Shown here: positions 42,352 through 51,554 of the stretch, one piece after another
How positions within the stretch are numbered: the first letter of the stretch is position 1
Layout: each line of letters opens with the position of its first letter
From: Clostridium sp. CAG:253
Lineage (GTDB): Bacteria > Bacillota > Clostridia > Lachnospirales > Lachnospiraceae
Assembly (NCBI GenBank): GCA_000436755.1
Contig: FR887267.1
Span: forward strand, 1 to 57,971
DNA length: 57,971 bases
Direction of reading: 5' to 3'
Notes under the pieces: generated by a model
The model's database searches: none
The model's input: only the letters and a program-made list of their open reading frames with translations
Told to the model about the DNA's origin: nothing
Program-made: the position numbers and the translations under genes

Positions 42352-43881
42352 TTACAGTTTTGCAATCTCCTTATACTGCTCCTTAAGGCATCCATAAAGG
42401 TTTTTATAAATCTCATGGAACTTATCATATTTAGCCTTGTTCTCAAGATTTGTCTTGCATTCCTTAGCAGGGTCTTTATGTATCATCTTACGGCATGCAC
42501 TTTCTACACTGTCATAGATACCGGCGCCGACACCGGCAAGGATAGCAACTCCGAGGGCAGGCCCCTCTGTGGCAGTAACAGTATTAACATCGCATCCGAA
42601 CATATCAGCCATCATCTGACGCTGAACACCATTCTTAGCTCCGCCGCCGCAAGCCATCATGTCATTTACTTCGACACCCATCTCAGAGAGAATATCCTTA
42701 CAATCAGTAAGAGAGTAGCTGATTCCTTCCATAACGGCACGAACAATATCTGCCTTTGTGTGCATACTTGAAAGTCCGAAAAGAACTCCACGGCAGTCAG
42801 GGTCAAGGTGAGGTGTACGCTCGCCGTTTAAGTAAGGGAGATAGATAAGTCTGTTAGCACCGATAGGTGTCTTTTCAATATCAGCATTTATAAGTTCATA
42901 AACACTGCAGCCCTTTTCTTTTGCTTCATCTTTATAGCCTACACCCATATTGTCGAGGTACCATGCAAGTGAATAACCGGCAGCCTGAGTAACGCCCATG
43001 ACATGCCATGCACCGGGAACAGCACAGCAGAATGTGTGAACTCGTCCCTTAGGGTCGATTGAAATTTTGCTGCTGTGAGCAAATACAACACCGCTTGTTC
43101 CGATAGTAGTAAAGGCTTTACCATCTTCAACAACACCTGTACCAACTGCTGCCGCAGCATTGTCACCGGCACCGCCGACAACAACTGTTGAAGTAGAAAG
43201 ACCTGTTTTTTCGGCAATTTCAGGTAAGATAGTACCCGTAACCTCAGGTGATTCATAAACCTTAGCAAGAAGATTTTTATCAATATCAAGTTTTTCGAGG
43301 ACTTCATCAGACCACTGTCTCTTTGGAACGTCAAGAAGCTGCATACCTGAAGCATCAGATACCTCAGTAGCAAATTCGCCTGTAAGTATATATCTTACAT
43401 AATCCTTAGGAAGTAAAATATGTTTACACTTTGCATAATTTTCAGGCTCATTGTTTCTTACCCAGAGGATTTTTGAAGCAGTAAAACCTGTAAGTGCAGG
43501 ATTTGCAGTAATCTCAATAAGTCTTTCAGCTCCGACTTTTTCTGTGATTTCTTCGCACTCTTTTTCGGTACGCTGGTCACACCAGATAATAGAAGGACGT
43601 ATAACGTCGCCGTTTTCATCAAGCATTACAAGACCGTGCATCTGACCTGAAATACCAAGTCCTTTGATGTCATCTGCACTGACACCCGATTCTTTTACAA
43701 CTTTTGCGATAGTTTCCAAAGCGGCATCGCGCCAGTCTTCAGGTTTTTGTTCTGCCCATCCGTTGTTAGGTGTGTAGAGTGGATAATCTTTTCCGGCAGA
43801 AGCAATTACGTTTCCATCTTCATCAAAGAGAACAGTTTTTGTTGATGAAGTTCCTAAATCAATACCAATTAAATAATTCAT
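42352..43881 (-). CDS. xylB: Xylulokinase
   Basis: A 509-residue FGGY-family sugar kinase phosphorylating D-xylulose. The N-terminal phosphate motif LIGIDLGTSSTKTVLFD (residues 4-20), ISGQMHGLVMLD, WCDQRTEKECEEI, and the C-terminal ATP site GGGAKNGVQRQMMADMFG are all present. Normal XylB length. Preceded on the minus strand by an isomerase gene, with an intrinsic terminator between them, so expression may be uneven. Confidence 0.9.
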   Translation of the reverse strand: MNYLIGIDLGTSSTKTVLFDEDGNVIASAGKDYPLYTPNNGWAEQKPEDWRDAALETIAKVVKESGVSADDIKGLGISGQMHGLVMLDENGDVIRPSIIWCDQRTEKECEEITEKVGAERLIEITANPALTGFTASKILWVRNNEPENYAKCKHILLPKDYVRYILTGEFATEVSDASGMQLLDVPKRQWSDEVLEKLDIDKNLLAKVYESPEVTGTILPEIAEKTGLSTSTVVVGGAGDNAAAAVGTGVVEDGKAFTTIGTSGVVFAHSSKISIDPKGRVHTFCCAVPGAWHVMGVTQAAGYSLAWYLDNMGVGYKDEAKEKGCSVYELINADIEKTPIGANRLIYLPYLNGERTPHLDPDCRGVLFGLSSMHTKADIVRAVMEGISYSLTDCKDILSEMGVEVNDMMACGGGAKNGVQRQMMADMFGCDVNTVTATEGPALGVAILAGVGAGIYDSVESACRKMIHKDPAKECKTNLENKAKYDKFHEIYKNLYGCLKEQYKEIAKL

Positions 43882-43965
43882 TATAAGCTCCTCTCATAAC
43901 ATAAATTAAATCATCAAATTAACAGGTTAACAATTAGCATTGCAGTCTGTGGAAACATACAATAT

Positions 43966-43996
43966 TTAAAAAGGCGATGGCAATATGCCATCGCCT
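43966..43996 (-). terminator. Internal terminator between isomerase and xylB
   Basis: Perfect 11-base arms (43972-43982 and 43986-43996) with an ATA loop. Read on the minus strand it is followed by a T run (A's at 43967-43972). Confidence 0.75.
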
Positions 43997-44042
43997 CCAA
44001 TTTGTAAGTTAATTGACTGCAATTAAAATAGCTTTCAAAAGA

Positions 44043-45533
44043 TTAAGCGAATGGATTCTCTGTCTTGTAGAGCATTCCCTTAGGCTGATTGAAGCCGATT
44101 TCGTCAACATCTACACCGATGTATTTAAATACTTCGTATAATGTCTTTCCGTAATGACCGAATGCAACAGCTCCGTGATGAGGATAGTTGCCCTCGATAA
44201 GTACATGACGATAGAAACGACCCATTTCAGGAATAGCGAAGATACCGATTGCACCGAATGAGCGAGTTGCAACAGGAAGAACTTCACCCTGAGCAATGTA
44301 TCCGCGGAGTTTAGCATCTGCTGTACTCTGAAGACGGAAGAATGTGATATCTCCAGGAATAATATCTCCTTCAAGAGTTCCGTTTGTAACTTCAATAGGA
44401 AGTGAACGAGCCATAATCTTCTGATATTTCATCTCACAGAATGAAAGCTTGTTTGAAGCTGTGTTTCCACAATGGAATCCCATAAATGTATCTTTCTGTG
44501 TGTAATCAAATTTGCCCTTGATATCAGCGTCATAGATATCAGCAGGTACAGTATTGTTGATGTCAAGAAGAGTAGTTGCATCTTCACTTGCAACAGTACC
44601 GATGAATTCGCTGAGTGCTCCGTAAATATCAACCTCACATGAAACAGGGATGCCTCTCTTTGTGAGACGGCTGTTTACATAACAAGGTACGAAACCAAAC
44701 TGTGTCTGGAATGCAGGCCAGCATTTACCGGCGATAGTAACATATTTTCTGTAACCCTTGTGTGCATCAATCCAGTCAAGAAGTGTAAGTTCATACTGAG
44801 CAAGCTTCTCAAGGATTTCAGGCTTTTTGTTTCCTTTGCCGAGTTCAGCTTCCATATCCTTAACAACATCAGGAATACGCTCGTCTCCTGCATGATTGTT
44901 GAATGCTTCAAAAAGGTCAAGCTCTGAATTTTCCTCAATTTCAATATCGAGGTTGTAAAGCTGCTTGATAGGAGCATTACATGCGAGGAAGTTCTGAGGA
45001 CGAGGACCAAAGCTGATAATCTTTAAGTTGCTTAATGCATAAATTGTACGTGCGATAGGTACAAATTCATGAATCATATCTGCACATTCCTCAGCAGTTC
45101 CAACAGGATACTCTGGAATATAAGCCTTAACATTGCGGAGTTTAAGGTTGTAGCTTGCATTGAGCATACCACAGTAAGCATCACCACGGTTGTCGATAAG
45201 ACCTCCGTTAAGTCCGTCTTCTTCAGAAGCTGCAACGAACATCTTAGGTCCGTCAAAGTGCTTTGCAAGAAGTGTCTCAGAAATTTCAGGACCGAAGTTT
45301 CCAAGGTAAACAACAAGAGCGTTACATCCGGCTTTCTTGATATCCTCAAGAGCCTGTACCATATGTATTTCGCTTTCTACGATACATACAGGACATTCGT
45401 AAATATCCTCAGCATCATATTTGTCTGTGTAAGCCTTTACAAGATTCTGTCTTCTTGTTACTGAGAGAGACTCTGGGAAACAGTCTCTGCTGACAGCAAC
45501 GATACCTATTTTCATTTTTGGTAAATTAGTCAT
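44043..45533 (-). CDS. L-fucose/L-arabinose isomerase-family protein
   Basis: A 496-residue aldose-ketose isomerase fold. The N-terminus (MKIGIVAVSRDCFPESL) and the metal-site regions (SCEVDIYGALSEFIG, GFHCGNT, GNYPHHGAVAFGHYG at the end) are typical of this less-studied branch, distinct from XylA. Lying upstream of xylB, it probably supplies a ketopentose such as xylulose from xylose or another pentose, although fucose- or arabinose-type substrates remain possible. ATG 45533 is chosen; AGAAAGG is 12 bases upstream, and an earlier ATG at 45545 abuts it. Confidence 0.8.
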   Translation of the reverse strand: MTNLPKMKIGIVAVSRDCFPESLSVTRRQNLVKAYTDKYDAEDIYECPVCIVESEIHMVQALEDIKKAGCNALVVYLGNFGPEISETLLAKHFDGPKMFVAASEEDGLNGGLIDNRGDAYCGMLNASYNLKLRNVKAYIPEYPVGTAEECADMIHEFVPIARTIYALSNLKIISFGPRPQNFLACNAPIKQLYNLDIEIEENSELDLFEAFNNHAGDERIPDVVKDMEAELGKGNKKPEILEKLAQYELTLLDWIDAHKGYRKYVTIAGKCWPAFQTQFGFVPCYVNSRLTKRGIPVSCEVDIYGALSEFIGTVASEDATTLLDINNTVPADIYDADIKGKFDYTQKDTFMGFHCGNTASNKLSFCEMKYQKIMARSLPIEVTNGTLEGDIIPGDITFFRLQSTADAKLRGYIAQGEVLPVATRSFGAIGIFAIPEMGRFYRHVLIEGNYPHHGAVAFGHYGKTLYEVFKYIGVDVDEIGFNQPKGMLYKTENPFA

Positions 45534-45610
45534 TTTTAAAAACATCCTTTCTAAATATAAAAATTTACAGTAAAATTGACGCGCATTTTGCTGCATTTGT
45601 TTTCAAATAT

Positions 45611-45639
45611 ATTCTATTACATTTTAGGATATTTTGCAA
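45611..45639 (-). promoter_or_regulatory. Possible promoter of the isomerase gene
   Basis: Minus strand TTGCAA (45639-45634), 17-base spacer, TAGAAT (45616-45611). The rest of the 45534-45915 gap is AT-rich and shows no other clear signal. Confidence 0.5.
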
Positions 45640-45915
45640 TAAAAAAGCACAATAAAATATATGAAAATTGTTTAAAGTGACAACAACAATCTATAAAAAC
45701 AGATAAAGAGTTGTGATAATTACAATAAAAATCAGATAATGAGTACATGAAATATTTGATTTTGTATTAAAACTACTTGAATTGCATACAAAAATCGGTT
45801 ATAACAAATACAGTATAAATATTTAAAATAGAGAAACAAAATGTGTACAAATAAAATGCAAATTATTGTCAAACTGCAGATGTGAGCAGTAGCGGCAAAT
45901 GATGAAAGGATAGAC

Positions 45916-46404
45916 ATGTCTCAGATTGTGGTTGGAATTGCAGAAATGAAAATGGGCACAAAAAGGGATGAACTGATTACTTATGCCCTTGGTTCATGTG
46001 TCGGTATCTGCATGTATGATGATAAGTTAAAAATAGGAGGACTTTTGCATGCCATGCTGCCAAATGCATATGAATACGATGGATATGGCGATATGAACTT
46101 TGAGCGTTATGTAAACACCGGGATTCCAAGCCTTTTCAGAAAGGTATGCGCACATGGAGCTAATGTAAGCAATCTCAAAGTTAAAATTGTCGGCGGGGCA
46201 AATATGTTTGGGTTTGATTTTACAAATAAAGATATGGACATAGGCACGCAGAATGTTATACAATCAAAGAGGATTCTTGCAGACCTTGGGATACCTGTAG
46301 TCGCTCAGATGACCGGAGGTACGGTTGGAAGAACCATTAAATTTTGTCTTGAAAGTGCGCAGATACAGGTGAATGCGACTGACGGAAACAAATATATATT
46401 ATAG
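45916..46404 (+). CDS. cheD: Chemoreceptor glutamine deamidase
   Basis: A 162-residue CheD protein that deamidates receptor glutamines and partners CheC in Gram-positive chemotaxis. The catalytic Cys lies in TYALGSCVGICMYD (around residue 28) and the His in GGLLHAMLPN (around 44). GGANMFG is also conserved. A start behind GAAAGGA is clear. Stands apart from other chemotaxis genes. Confidence 0.95.
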   Translation: MSQIVVGIAEMKMGTKRDELITYALGSCVGICMYDDKLKIGGLLHAMLPNAYEYDGYGDMNFERYVNTGIPSLFRKVCAHGANVSNLKVKIVGGANMFGFDFTNKDMDIGTQNVIQSKRILADLGIPVVAQMTGGTVGRTIKFCLESAQIQVNATDGNKYIL

Positions 46405-46421
46405 AAAGAAGGAAGAGTATA

Positions 46422-46727
46422 ATGGTAAAGCATATAATTTTATGGCAGTTAAAAGAAGATATTACAGATAAAGAGAGTGTTAAGAAAGGGATAAAGGAAA
46501 ATCTTGAGTCGCTTGTAGGAAAAGTTCCGGGACTTTTAAAAGTGAATGTTGTTATTGACGGACTAGAATCTTCAAATGCAGATGTAATGCTTGATTGTGA
46601 ACTTGACAGCGAGGAATCGCTTAAAGGTTATCAGAAGCATCCGGAGCATGTTGCGGTGGCAGATACTTATGTCAGACCATATACAGCGGTCAGAGTATGT
46701 ATGGATTATAGTGTGAAAAATCTATGA
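46422..46727 (+). CDS. Dabb family (stress-responsive A/B barrel) protein
   Basis: A 101-residue ferredoxin-like barrel monomer. The family start MVKHIILWQLKED, the middle LESLVGKVPGLLKVNVVIDG and the end YQKHPEHVAVADTYVRPYTAVRVCMDY are diagnostic. The biochemical role is generally unknown. Closely follows cheD (17 bases), so likely co-transcribed. Confidence 0.88.
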   Translation: MVKHIILWQLKEDITDKESVKKGIKENLESLVGKVPGLLKVNVVIDGLESSNADVMLDCELDSEESLKGYQKHPEHVAVADTYVRPYTAVRVCMDYSVKNL

Positions 46728-46801
46728 TTTTTCACACGCAAGATTTGTGCTTGCGCACAAACTTGAGATGCCCTGAAAAGCGGGCAAGAATGGAGATTAA
46801 T

Positions 46802-46948
46802 ATGAATACAAAAATCAGCGCACAGATAAAAAAAGGCGTTCTTGAAATGTGCCTTCTGCACAAATTATCACAACAGGATTATTATGGCTACAATCTTATG
46901 CATGAAAGGAACAATCGTTCTAATGATGTAGCAGGGAATTTTAGATAA
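46802..46948 (+). pseudogene. PadR-family regulator, N-terminal fragment
   Basis: About 36 codons (SAQIKKGVLEMCLLHKLS, QQDYYGYNL) match the first helices of PadR winged-helix repressors. The frame then leaves the family and stops at 46948. The remaining helices and effector domain are gone, apparently by deletion against the nitroreductase gene. Confidence 0.7.
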
Positions 46949-46978
46949 TCAGAAATGGAGGCTGAAACAGGAAGATAT

Positions 46979-47590
46979 ATGAGCGATATAAATAACAGTG
47001 TATATGACAGTATATATAAAAGAAGAAGTATAAGAAAATATAAAAGTGATATGCTCCCGAAAGAGCAGATTGAAAAAATTCTTGATGTGGCAAGAGTTGC
47101 ACCGTCAGGCAAAAACAGACAGCCGTGGAAATTTCTTGTCTATTGTGGTGAGGAAAAGAAAAAGATACTCAGTGAAATGAGAAAAGGAATAAAGAGGGAA
47201 TTAAAAGAGCCGTTATTTAAGAAATCTAAAAGGCTGCTGCCAGATGCAGACAATACGCTTCGCATAATGATGAATGCACCGGTTGTAGTATTTGTCATAA
47301 ATACAAACGGAAAAAGTCCTATGGAAAATATAGATGTGGATGACAGATTTTCAGAAATATGCGATACACTGTCAATTGGTGCGGCTATAGAAAATATGCT
47401 TTTAGCGGCACAGGAATTGGGTGTCGGTTCATTGTGGATAGGAAATACGTGTTTTGCATACAGGGAGCTTGCAGAATATATAGGCGAGGAAGGACAGCTT
47501 ATCGGAGCAGTTGCATTTGGAATTGCCGATGAAGAACCGGAGGCAAGACCGAGAAAGAAACTGGAGGATATTGTAGAGTATCATGTATAA
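46979..47590 (+). CDS. Nitroreductase family protein
   Basis: A 203-residue FMN-dependent oxidoreductase. FMN contacts lie in YKRRSIRKYK (residues 9-18), the conserved VAPSGKNRQPWKFLVYCG near 38 and GVGSLWIGN near 150. ATG 46979 has AGGAAG four bases upstream; an ATG at 46955 lacks one. Substrate not evident. Confidence 0.85.
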   Translation: MSDINNSVYDSIYKRRSIRKYKSDMLPKEQIEKILDVARVAPSGKNRQPWKFLVYCGEEKKKILSEMRKGIKRELKEPLFKKSKRLLPDADNTLRIMMNAPVVVFVINTNGKSPMENIDVDDRFSEICDTLSIGAAIENMLLAAQELGVGSLWIGNTCFAYRELAEYIGEEGQLIGAVAFGIADEEPEARPRKKLEDIVEYHV

Positions 47591-47659
47591 TATTTTTATA
47601 ATGTGAATCAGATAAATTTAAAAAAATGCATTGTAAAAAATATAAATTCAGATAATATG

Positions 47660-47701
47660 CGACCATTTAGACACAAAAATCGACCATTTAAGCACGATTT
47701 A
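47660..47701. repeat. Two 21-base direct repeats, possible IS21-type end remnant
   Basis: CGACCATTTA recurs at 47660 and 47681 in two 21-base units. Read on the minus strand the block begins TGTTAAATCG and resembles the TGT-starting, internally repeated ends of IS21-family elements. No transposase remains nearby. Confidence 0.35.
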
Positions 47702-47778
47702 ACACAAGAGGATTTTAATGTGGTAAGATATAGGTGTTTCGGAACAAATTAGTAATGTTTTATAATAGGGAAAAAGAT

Positions 47779-47825
47779 AATCTCTCATCCTTCAACTCTA
47801 CCCGGAGGATGAGGGATTCTTTTTT
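47779..47825 (+). terminator. Strong terminator upstream of glgP
   Basis: AATCTCTCATCCT (47779-47791) pairs with AGGATGAGGGATT (47806-47818), one mismatch, followed by six T. It ends upstream transcription or attenuates the glgP transcript. Apart from the repeat above I see nothing else in 47591-47975. Confidence 0.8.
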
Positions 47826-47975
47826 GTATAAAGAATTTAGGAAATGCCTTGTATAAAAAATAAAAAAGCATATGTCAATCTCTGCATAAAAGTGTTATCA
47901 TAATAACATAGTCAAAATAAAAGATTATAAATGAGAAGTAGAGTGGAAAAGTATTGATAAGAAAGGTAGGAGAGT

Positions 47976-50219
47976 ATGTACGAAAACGAAATTGAAAACA
48001 TTGTATCACGCAGTTCAGATGAAGAAATATATTATGGTTTGTTAGAGTTTACAAAGAACATGGCACAGCAGAGAGGAAAGATTGAGGGAAAGAAAAAACT
48101 TTATTATATATCTGCAGAGTTTCTTATAGGAAAGCTTTTATCAAACAATCTCATAAATCTTGGATTGTATGATCAGGTAGCTAAAGCACTTGAAAAACAC
48201 GGAAAGAGTATGGCACAGATAGAGGAAATCGAACCGGAACCATCACTTGGAAATGGTGGTCTTGGTCGACTTGCATCTTGTTTCCTCGATTCGATAGCAA
48301 CACTTGGGTTAAATGGTGATGGTGTCGGAATAAATTATCATCTGGGACTTTTTAAACAGGAATTTGACAAAAATCTTCAGAAAGAAGTGCCAAATCCTTG
48401 GATAAAGGACAAGAGCTGGCTTAGAAGAACTGACAAGAGTTATGAGATAATTTTTGGCGGGCTCAGGGTGAATTCTGTTATGTACGAGATAGATGTAACA
48501 GGCTATGACAATAAATGCAACACATTGAAACTTTTTGATATTGACAGTGTGGATGACAGCATTGTACAGGGAGACAGTATATATTTCAATAAAGAAGATA
48601 TAAGAAAAAATCTTACATTGTTCCTTTATCCCGATGACAGTGATTATCAGGGACAGCTGCTTAGAATATACCAGCAGTATTTTATGGTCAGCAATGCGGC
48701 ACAGCTTATCATTGATGAGGCAGTTGCGAAAGGAAGCAACCTTTACGACCTTGCCGATTATGCGGTTGTTCAGATAAATGATACACATCCGACTATGGTA
48801 ATTCCTGAACTTATAAGGCTTCTTGTGAAAAAGGGTATCGATATGGATAAAGCTATTGATATTGTGAGCCATATGTGTGCATACACAAACCACACAATAC
48901 TTGCAGAGGCACTTGAAAAATGGCCTATATGGTTCCTTGAAAAGGTAGTTCCACAGCTTATGCCTATCATAAAGATGCTTGATGTAAAAGTAAAAGAAAA
49001 ATACAATAACCCTGAACTTGCCATTATAGATGACAAGCAGCAGGTACACATGGCAAGAATAGATATGCACTATGGATTTAGTGTAAATGGTGTAGCGGCA
49101 CTTCATACAGAGATACTTAAAAACAGCGAGTTAAAGCCATTTTATGATATTTATCCAAACAAATTTAACAATAAAACAAACGGTATAACATTCAGAAGAT
49201 GGCTGCTTCATTGTAATCATGAACTTACTGATTTTATCTCATCAAAAATCGGTGATGGATTTAAGAAAGATGCAAATGAGCTTGAAAAACTTTTACAATA
49301 TAAGGATGATGAGGCTGTCTTAAAAGCAATTACAAATATAAAGATGACTAAAAAGAAAGAGTTTAAAGAGTATCTTCTTAAGAAAGAAAATGTTGAGATA
49401 GACGAAAATTCTATAATAGATGTGCAGGTAAAGAGACTTCATGAGTATAAGAGACAGCAGATGAATGCACTTTATATAATTCATAAATACATGGATATAA
49501 AGGCGGGCAATAAGCCGAAGAGACCGATTACATTTGTATTTGGAGCAAAGGCGGCACCGGCATATACCATAGCAAAAGATATTATTCATTTAATACTCTG
49601 CCTATCTAAAGTTATAGAAAACGACCCTGAGGTTAGTCCGTATCTGAAAGTGGTTATGCTTGAAAATTACAATGTGACATATGCGGAGAAGATAATACCG
49701 GCAGCAGATATTTCAGAGCAGATTTCACTTGCATCTAAAGAAGCCAGCGGAACGAGCAACATGAAGTTTATGTTAAACGGTGCAGTGACTTTAGGAACAG
49801 AAGATGGTGCAAATGTTGAGATACATGAACTTGTAGGAGACGAAAATATCTATATATTCGGTGAGAAGAGTGACAAAGTTATTGAACATTATGCAAAAGC
49901 TGATTATTCAGCAGAAAAAATATATGATTCAGACACTGAAATTGCAAAACTCGTCGATTTCATTATAGATAAAAAGATGTTTGCAGTCGGAAACAAAAAA
50001 AGCCTCATAAGATTATATATGGAAATAGTTACAAAGGACTGGTTTATGACACTTTTGGATATAAAAGATTATATACGCGTGAAAGAGCAGGTATTTAATG
50101 ATTACGAGGACAGACAGGCTTGGAGCAGAAAAATGATTAAAAATATAGCTATGGCAGGATTTTTCTCTTCAGACAGAACTATTAAGCAGTACAATGATGA
50201 TATATGGCATCTTGACTAA
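47976..50219 (+). CDS. glgP: Glycogen/alpha-glucan phosphorylase
   Basis: A 747-residue GT35 enzyme releasing glucose-1-phosphate from glycogen or starch. The N-terminal domain ([31 protein letters not shown]) and the C-terminal PLP site ([21 protein letters not shown], with the PLP lysine in SNMKF) are clear. It lacks the regulatory N-terminal extension of animal enzymes, fitting the short Firmicutes form. AGGAGAG before the ATG. Followed by a small membrane protein and pfk, linking glycogen breakdown to glycolysis. Confidence 0.94.
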   Translation: MYENEIENIVSRSSDEEIYYGLLEFTKNMAQQRGKIEGKKKLYYISAEFLIGKLLSNNLINLGLYDQVAKALEKHGKSMAQIEEIEPEPSLGNGGLGRLASCFLDSIATLGLNGDGVGINYHLGLFKQEFDKNLQKEVPNPWIKDKSWLRRTDKSYEIIFGGLRVNSVMYEIDVTGYDNKCNTLKLFDIDSVDDSIVQGDSIYFNKEDIRKNLTLFLYPDDSDYQGQLLRIYQQYFMVSNAAQLIIDEAVAKGSNLYDLADYAVVQINDTHPTMVIPELIRLLVKKGIDMDKAIDIVSHMCAYTNHTILAEALEKWPIWFLEKVVPQLMPIIKMLDVKVKEKYNNPELAIIDDKQQVHMARIDMHYGFSVNGVAALHTEILKNSELKPFYDIYPNKFNNKTNGITFRRWLLHCNHELTDFISSKIGDGFKKDANELEKLLQYKDDEAVLKAITNIKMTKKKEFKEYLLKKENVEIDENSIIDVQVKRLHEYKRQQMNALYIIHKYMDIKAGNKPKRPITFVFGAKAAPAYTIAKDIIHLILCLSKVIENDPEVSPYLKVVMLENYNVTYAEKIIPAADISEQISLASKEASGTSNMKFMLNGAVTLGTEDGANVEIHELVGDENIYIFGEKSDKVIEHYAKADYSAEKIYDSDTEIAKLVDFIIDKKMFAVGNKKSLIRLYMEIVTKDWFMTLLDIKDYIRVKEQVFNDYEDRQAWSRKMIKNIAMAGFFSSDRTIKQYNDDIWHLD

Positions 50220-50247
50220 TCAAGTGCTGCTTAAGAAATGAGGTAAA

Positions 50248-50415
50248 ATGAATGTAAAATCTATTGTAGCGCCTGAAGTATTGGTTATAATGTTGTTTGT
50301 AGCAGTTACAGGATATTTTATAATGAGTAAAATAGTAAACAGAAAATACGGTTATACTAAGAAAAGAGAAGAGGAACTGGAAAACATTGATGAAAAGAAA
50401 GGCGGCAGCTTATGA
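50248..50415 (+). CDS. Small single-pass membrane protein coupled to pfk
   Basis: A 55-codon gene: a hydrophobic segment (VLVIMLFVAVTGYFIM, about residues 12-27), then a basic and acidic cytoplasmic tail (NRKYGYTKKREEELENIDEKK). GAGG precedes the ATG by five bases and its stop overlaps the pfk start by four bases (ATGA), so translation is coupled. I do not recognise the family. Confidence 0.65.
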   Translation: MNVKSIVAPEVLVIMLFVAVTGYFIMSKIVNRKYGYTKKREEELENIDEKKGGSL

Positions 50416-51485
50416 AGAAAATCGGTTTTTTAACAAGCGGTGGAGATTGTCAGAGTTTAAATGCAACTATGCGTGGAGTTGCAAAAACATTGTATCAGAC
50501 ATATCCTGATGTAGAGATATATGGTATTCTTGAGGGATACAAAGGTCTTATTTACGGAAATTACAGAAAGATGCAACCAAGCGATTTTTCGGGCATTCTT
50601 ACGGAAGGCGGAACTATTATCGGAACATCGAGACAGCCGTTTAAAAAGATGCGTGAGCCTGATGCGAACGGACTTGACAAGGTCGAGGCTATGAAATCAA
50701 ATTACAAAAAATGGGGACTTGACTGTCTTGTTATACTTGGCGGAAACGGAACACATAAAACTGCAAATCTTTTGAGTGAGGAAGGATGCAATGTAGTTAC
50801 TCTTCCAAAAACAATTGATAATGATATCTGGGGTACCGATATTACATTTGGTTTCCAAAGTGCCGTAAATATAGCTACTAATGCGATAGACTGTATTCAT
50901 ACGACAGCAGCATCGCACAGCAGGGTATTTATTGTCGAAGTTATGGGGCACAAGGTAGGATGGCTTACATTGCATGCAGGCATTGCAGGCGGTGCTGATA
51001 TTATACTTCTGCCTGAAATACCATACGACATAAATTCTGTTGTCGAAGCTCTTGACAAGAGAACAAAAGAGGGAAAGAAGTTTTCTATTCTGGCAGTTGC
51101 TGAGGGTGCTATATCAAAAGAGGATGCGGTATTATCAAAGAAGGAACTCAAGGCAAAAAGAAAAGCAAATCCATATCCGTCAATATCATATCAGATTGGA
51201 AAAGAGATTGAGGAAAAGACAGGACAGGAAGTAAGAATTACTGTTCCGGGACATATGCAGAGAGGCGGAGAGCCATGCCCGTATGACAGGGTTATATCAA
51301 GCAGGCTCGGTGCGGCAGCAGCAAGACTTATAATCAAAGAAAAATATGGTTATATGGTTGGATTTAAAAATGGAGAGATAGTTCCGGTACCTCTTGCAGA
51401 AGTTGCAGGAAAATTAAAAATGGTAGACCCTGATTCGTCAATAATCAAAGAGGCTAAGGGTCTTGGAATATGTTTTGGCGATTAA
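50412..51485 (+). CDS. 6-phosphofructokinase (group III type)
   Basis: A 357-residue PFK. GFLTSGGDCQSLNATMRG binds the nucleotide, PKTIDNDIWGTD is the catalytic loop, and MGHKVGWLTLHAGIAGGAD and PGHMQRGGEPCPYD follow. The GGNGT motif (near residue 106) has Gly where PPi-dependent enzymes have Asp, while a Lys replaces the ATP-enzyme Gly in the PKTIDND loop. That is the mix seen in group III PFKs, so ATP use is more likely but PPi cannot be excluded. Overlaps the small membrane protein gene. Confidence 0.88.
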   Translation: MKKIGFLTSGGDCQSLNATMRGVAKTLYQTYPDVEIYGILEGYKGLIYGNYRKMQPSDFSGILTEGGTIIGTSRQPFKKMREPDANGLDKVEAMKSNYKKWGLDCLVILGGNGTHKTANLLSEEGCNVVTLPKTIDNDIWGTDITFGFQSAVNIATNAIDCIHTTAASHSRVFIVEVMGHKVGWLTLHAGIAGGADIILLPEIPYDINSVVEALDKRTKEGKKFSILAVAEGAISKEDAVLSKKELKAKRKANPYPSISYQIGKEIEEKTGQEVRITVPGHMQRGGEPCPYDRVISSRLGAAAARLIIKEKYGYMVGFKNGEIVPVPLAEVAGKLKMVDPDSSIIKEAKGLGICFGD

Positions 51486-51510
51486 TATAAAAAGATTTAT
51501 TGACTAATAT

Positions 51511-51535
51511 CAGGGGCAAGTAAAAATTGCCCCTG
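51511..51535 (+). terminator. Hairpin between pfk and dnaX
   Basis: Perfect arms CAGGGGCAA (51511-51519) and TTGCCCCTG (51527-51535), loop of seven A-rich bases, no T run. Ends six bases before the dnaX ribosome site, so it may also affect translation. Confidence 0.5.
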
Positions 51536-51554
51536 AATTAATAGGAGGCAAATT

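Noticed and set aside
47779..47825. Riboswitch upstream of glgP
   Set aside because: Only a terminator is visible; there is no room for an aptamer between the possible -10 (47761-47766) and the stem.
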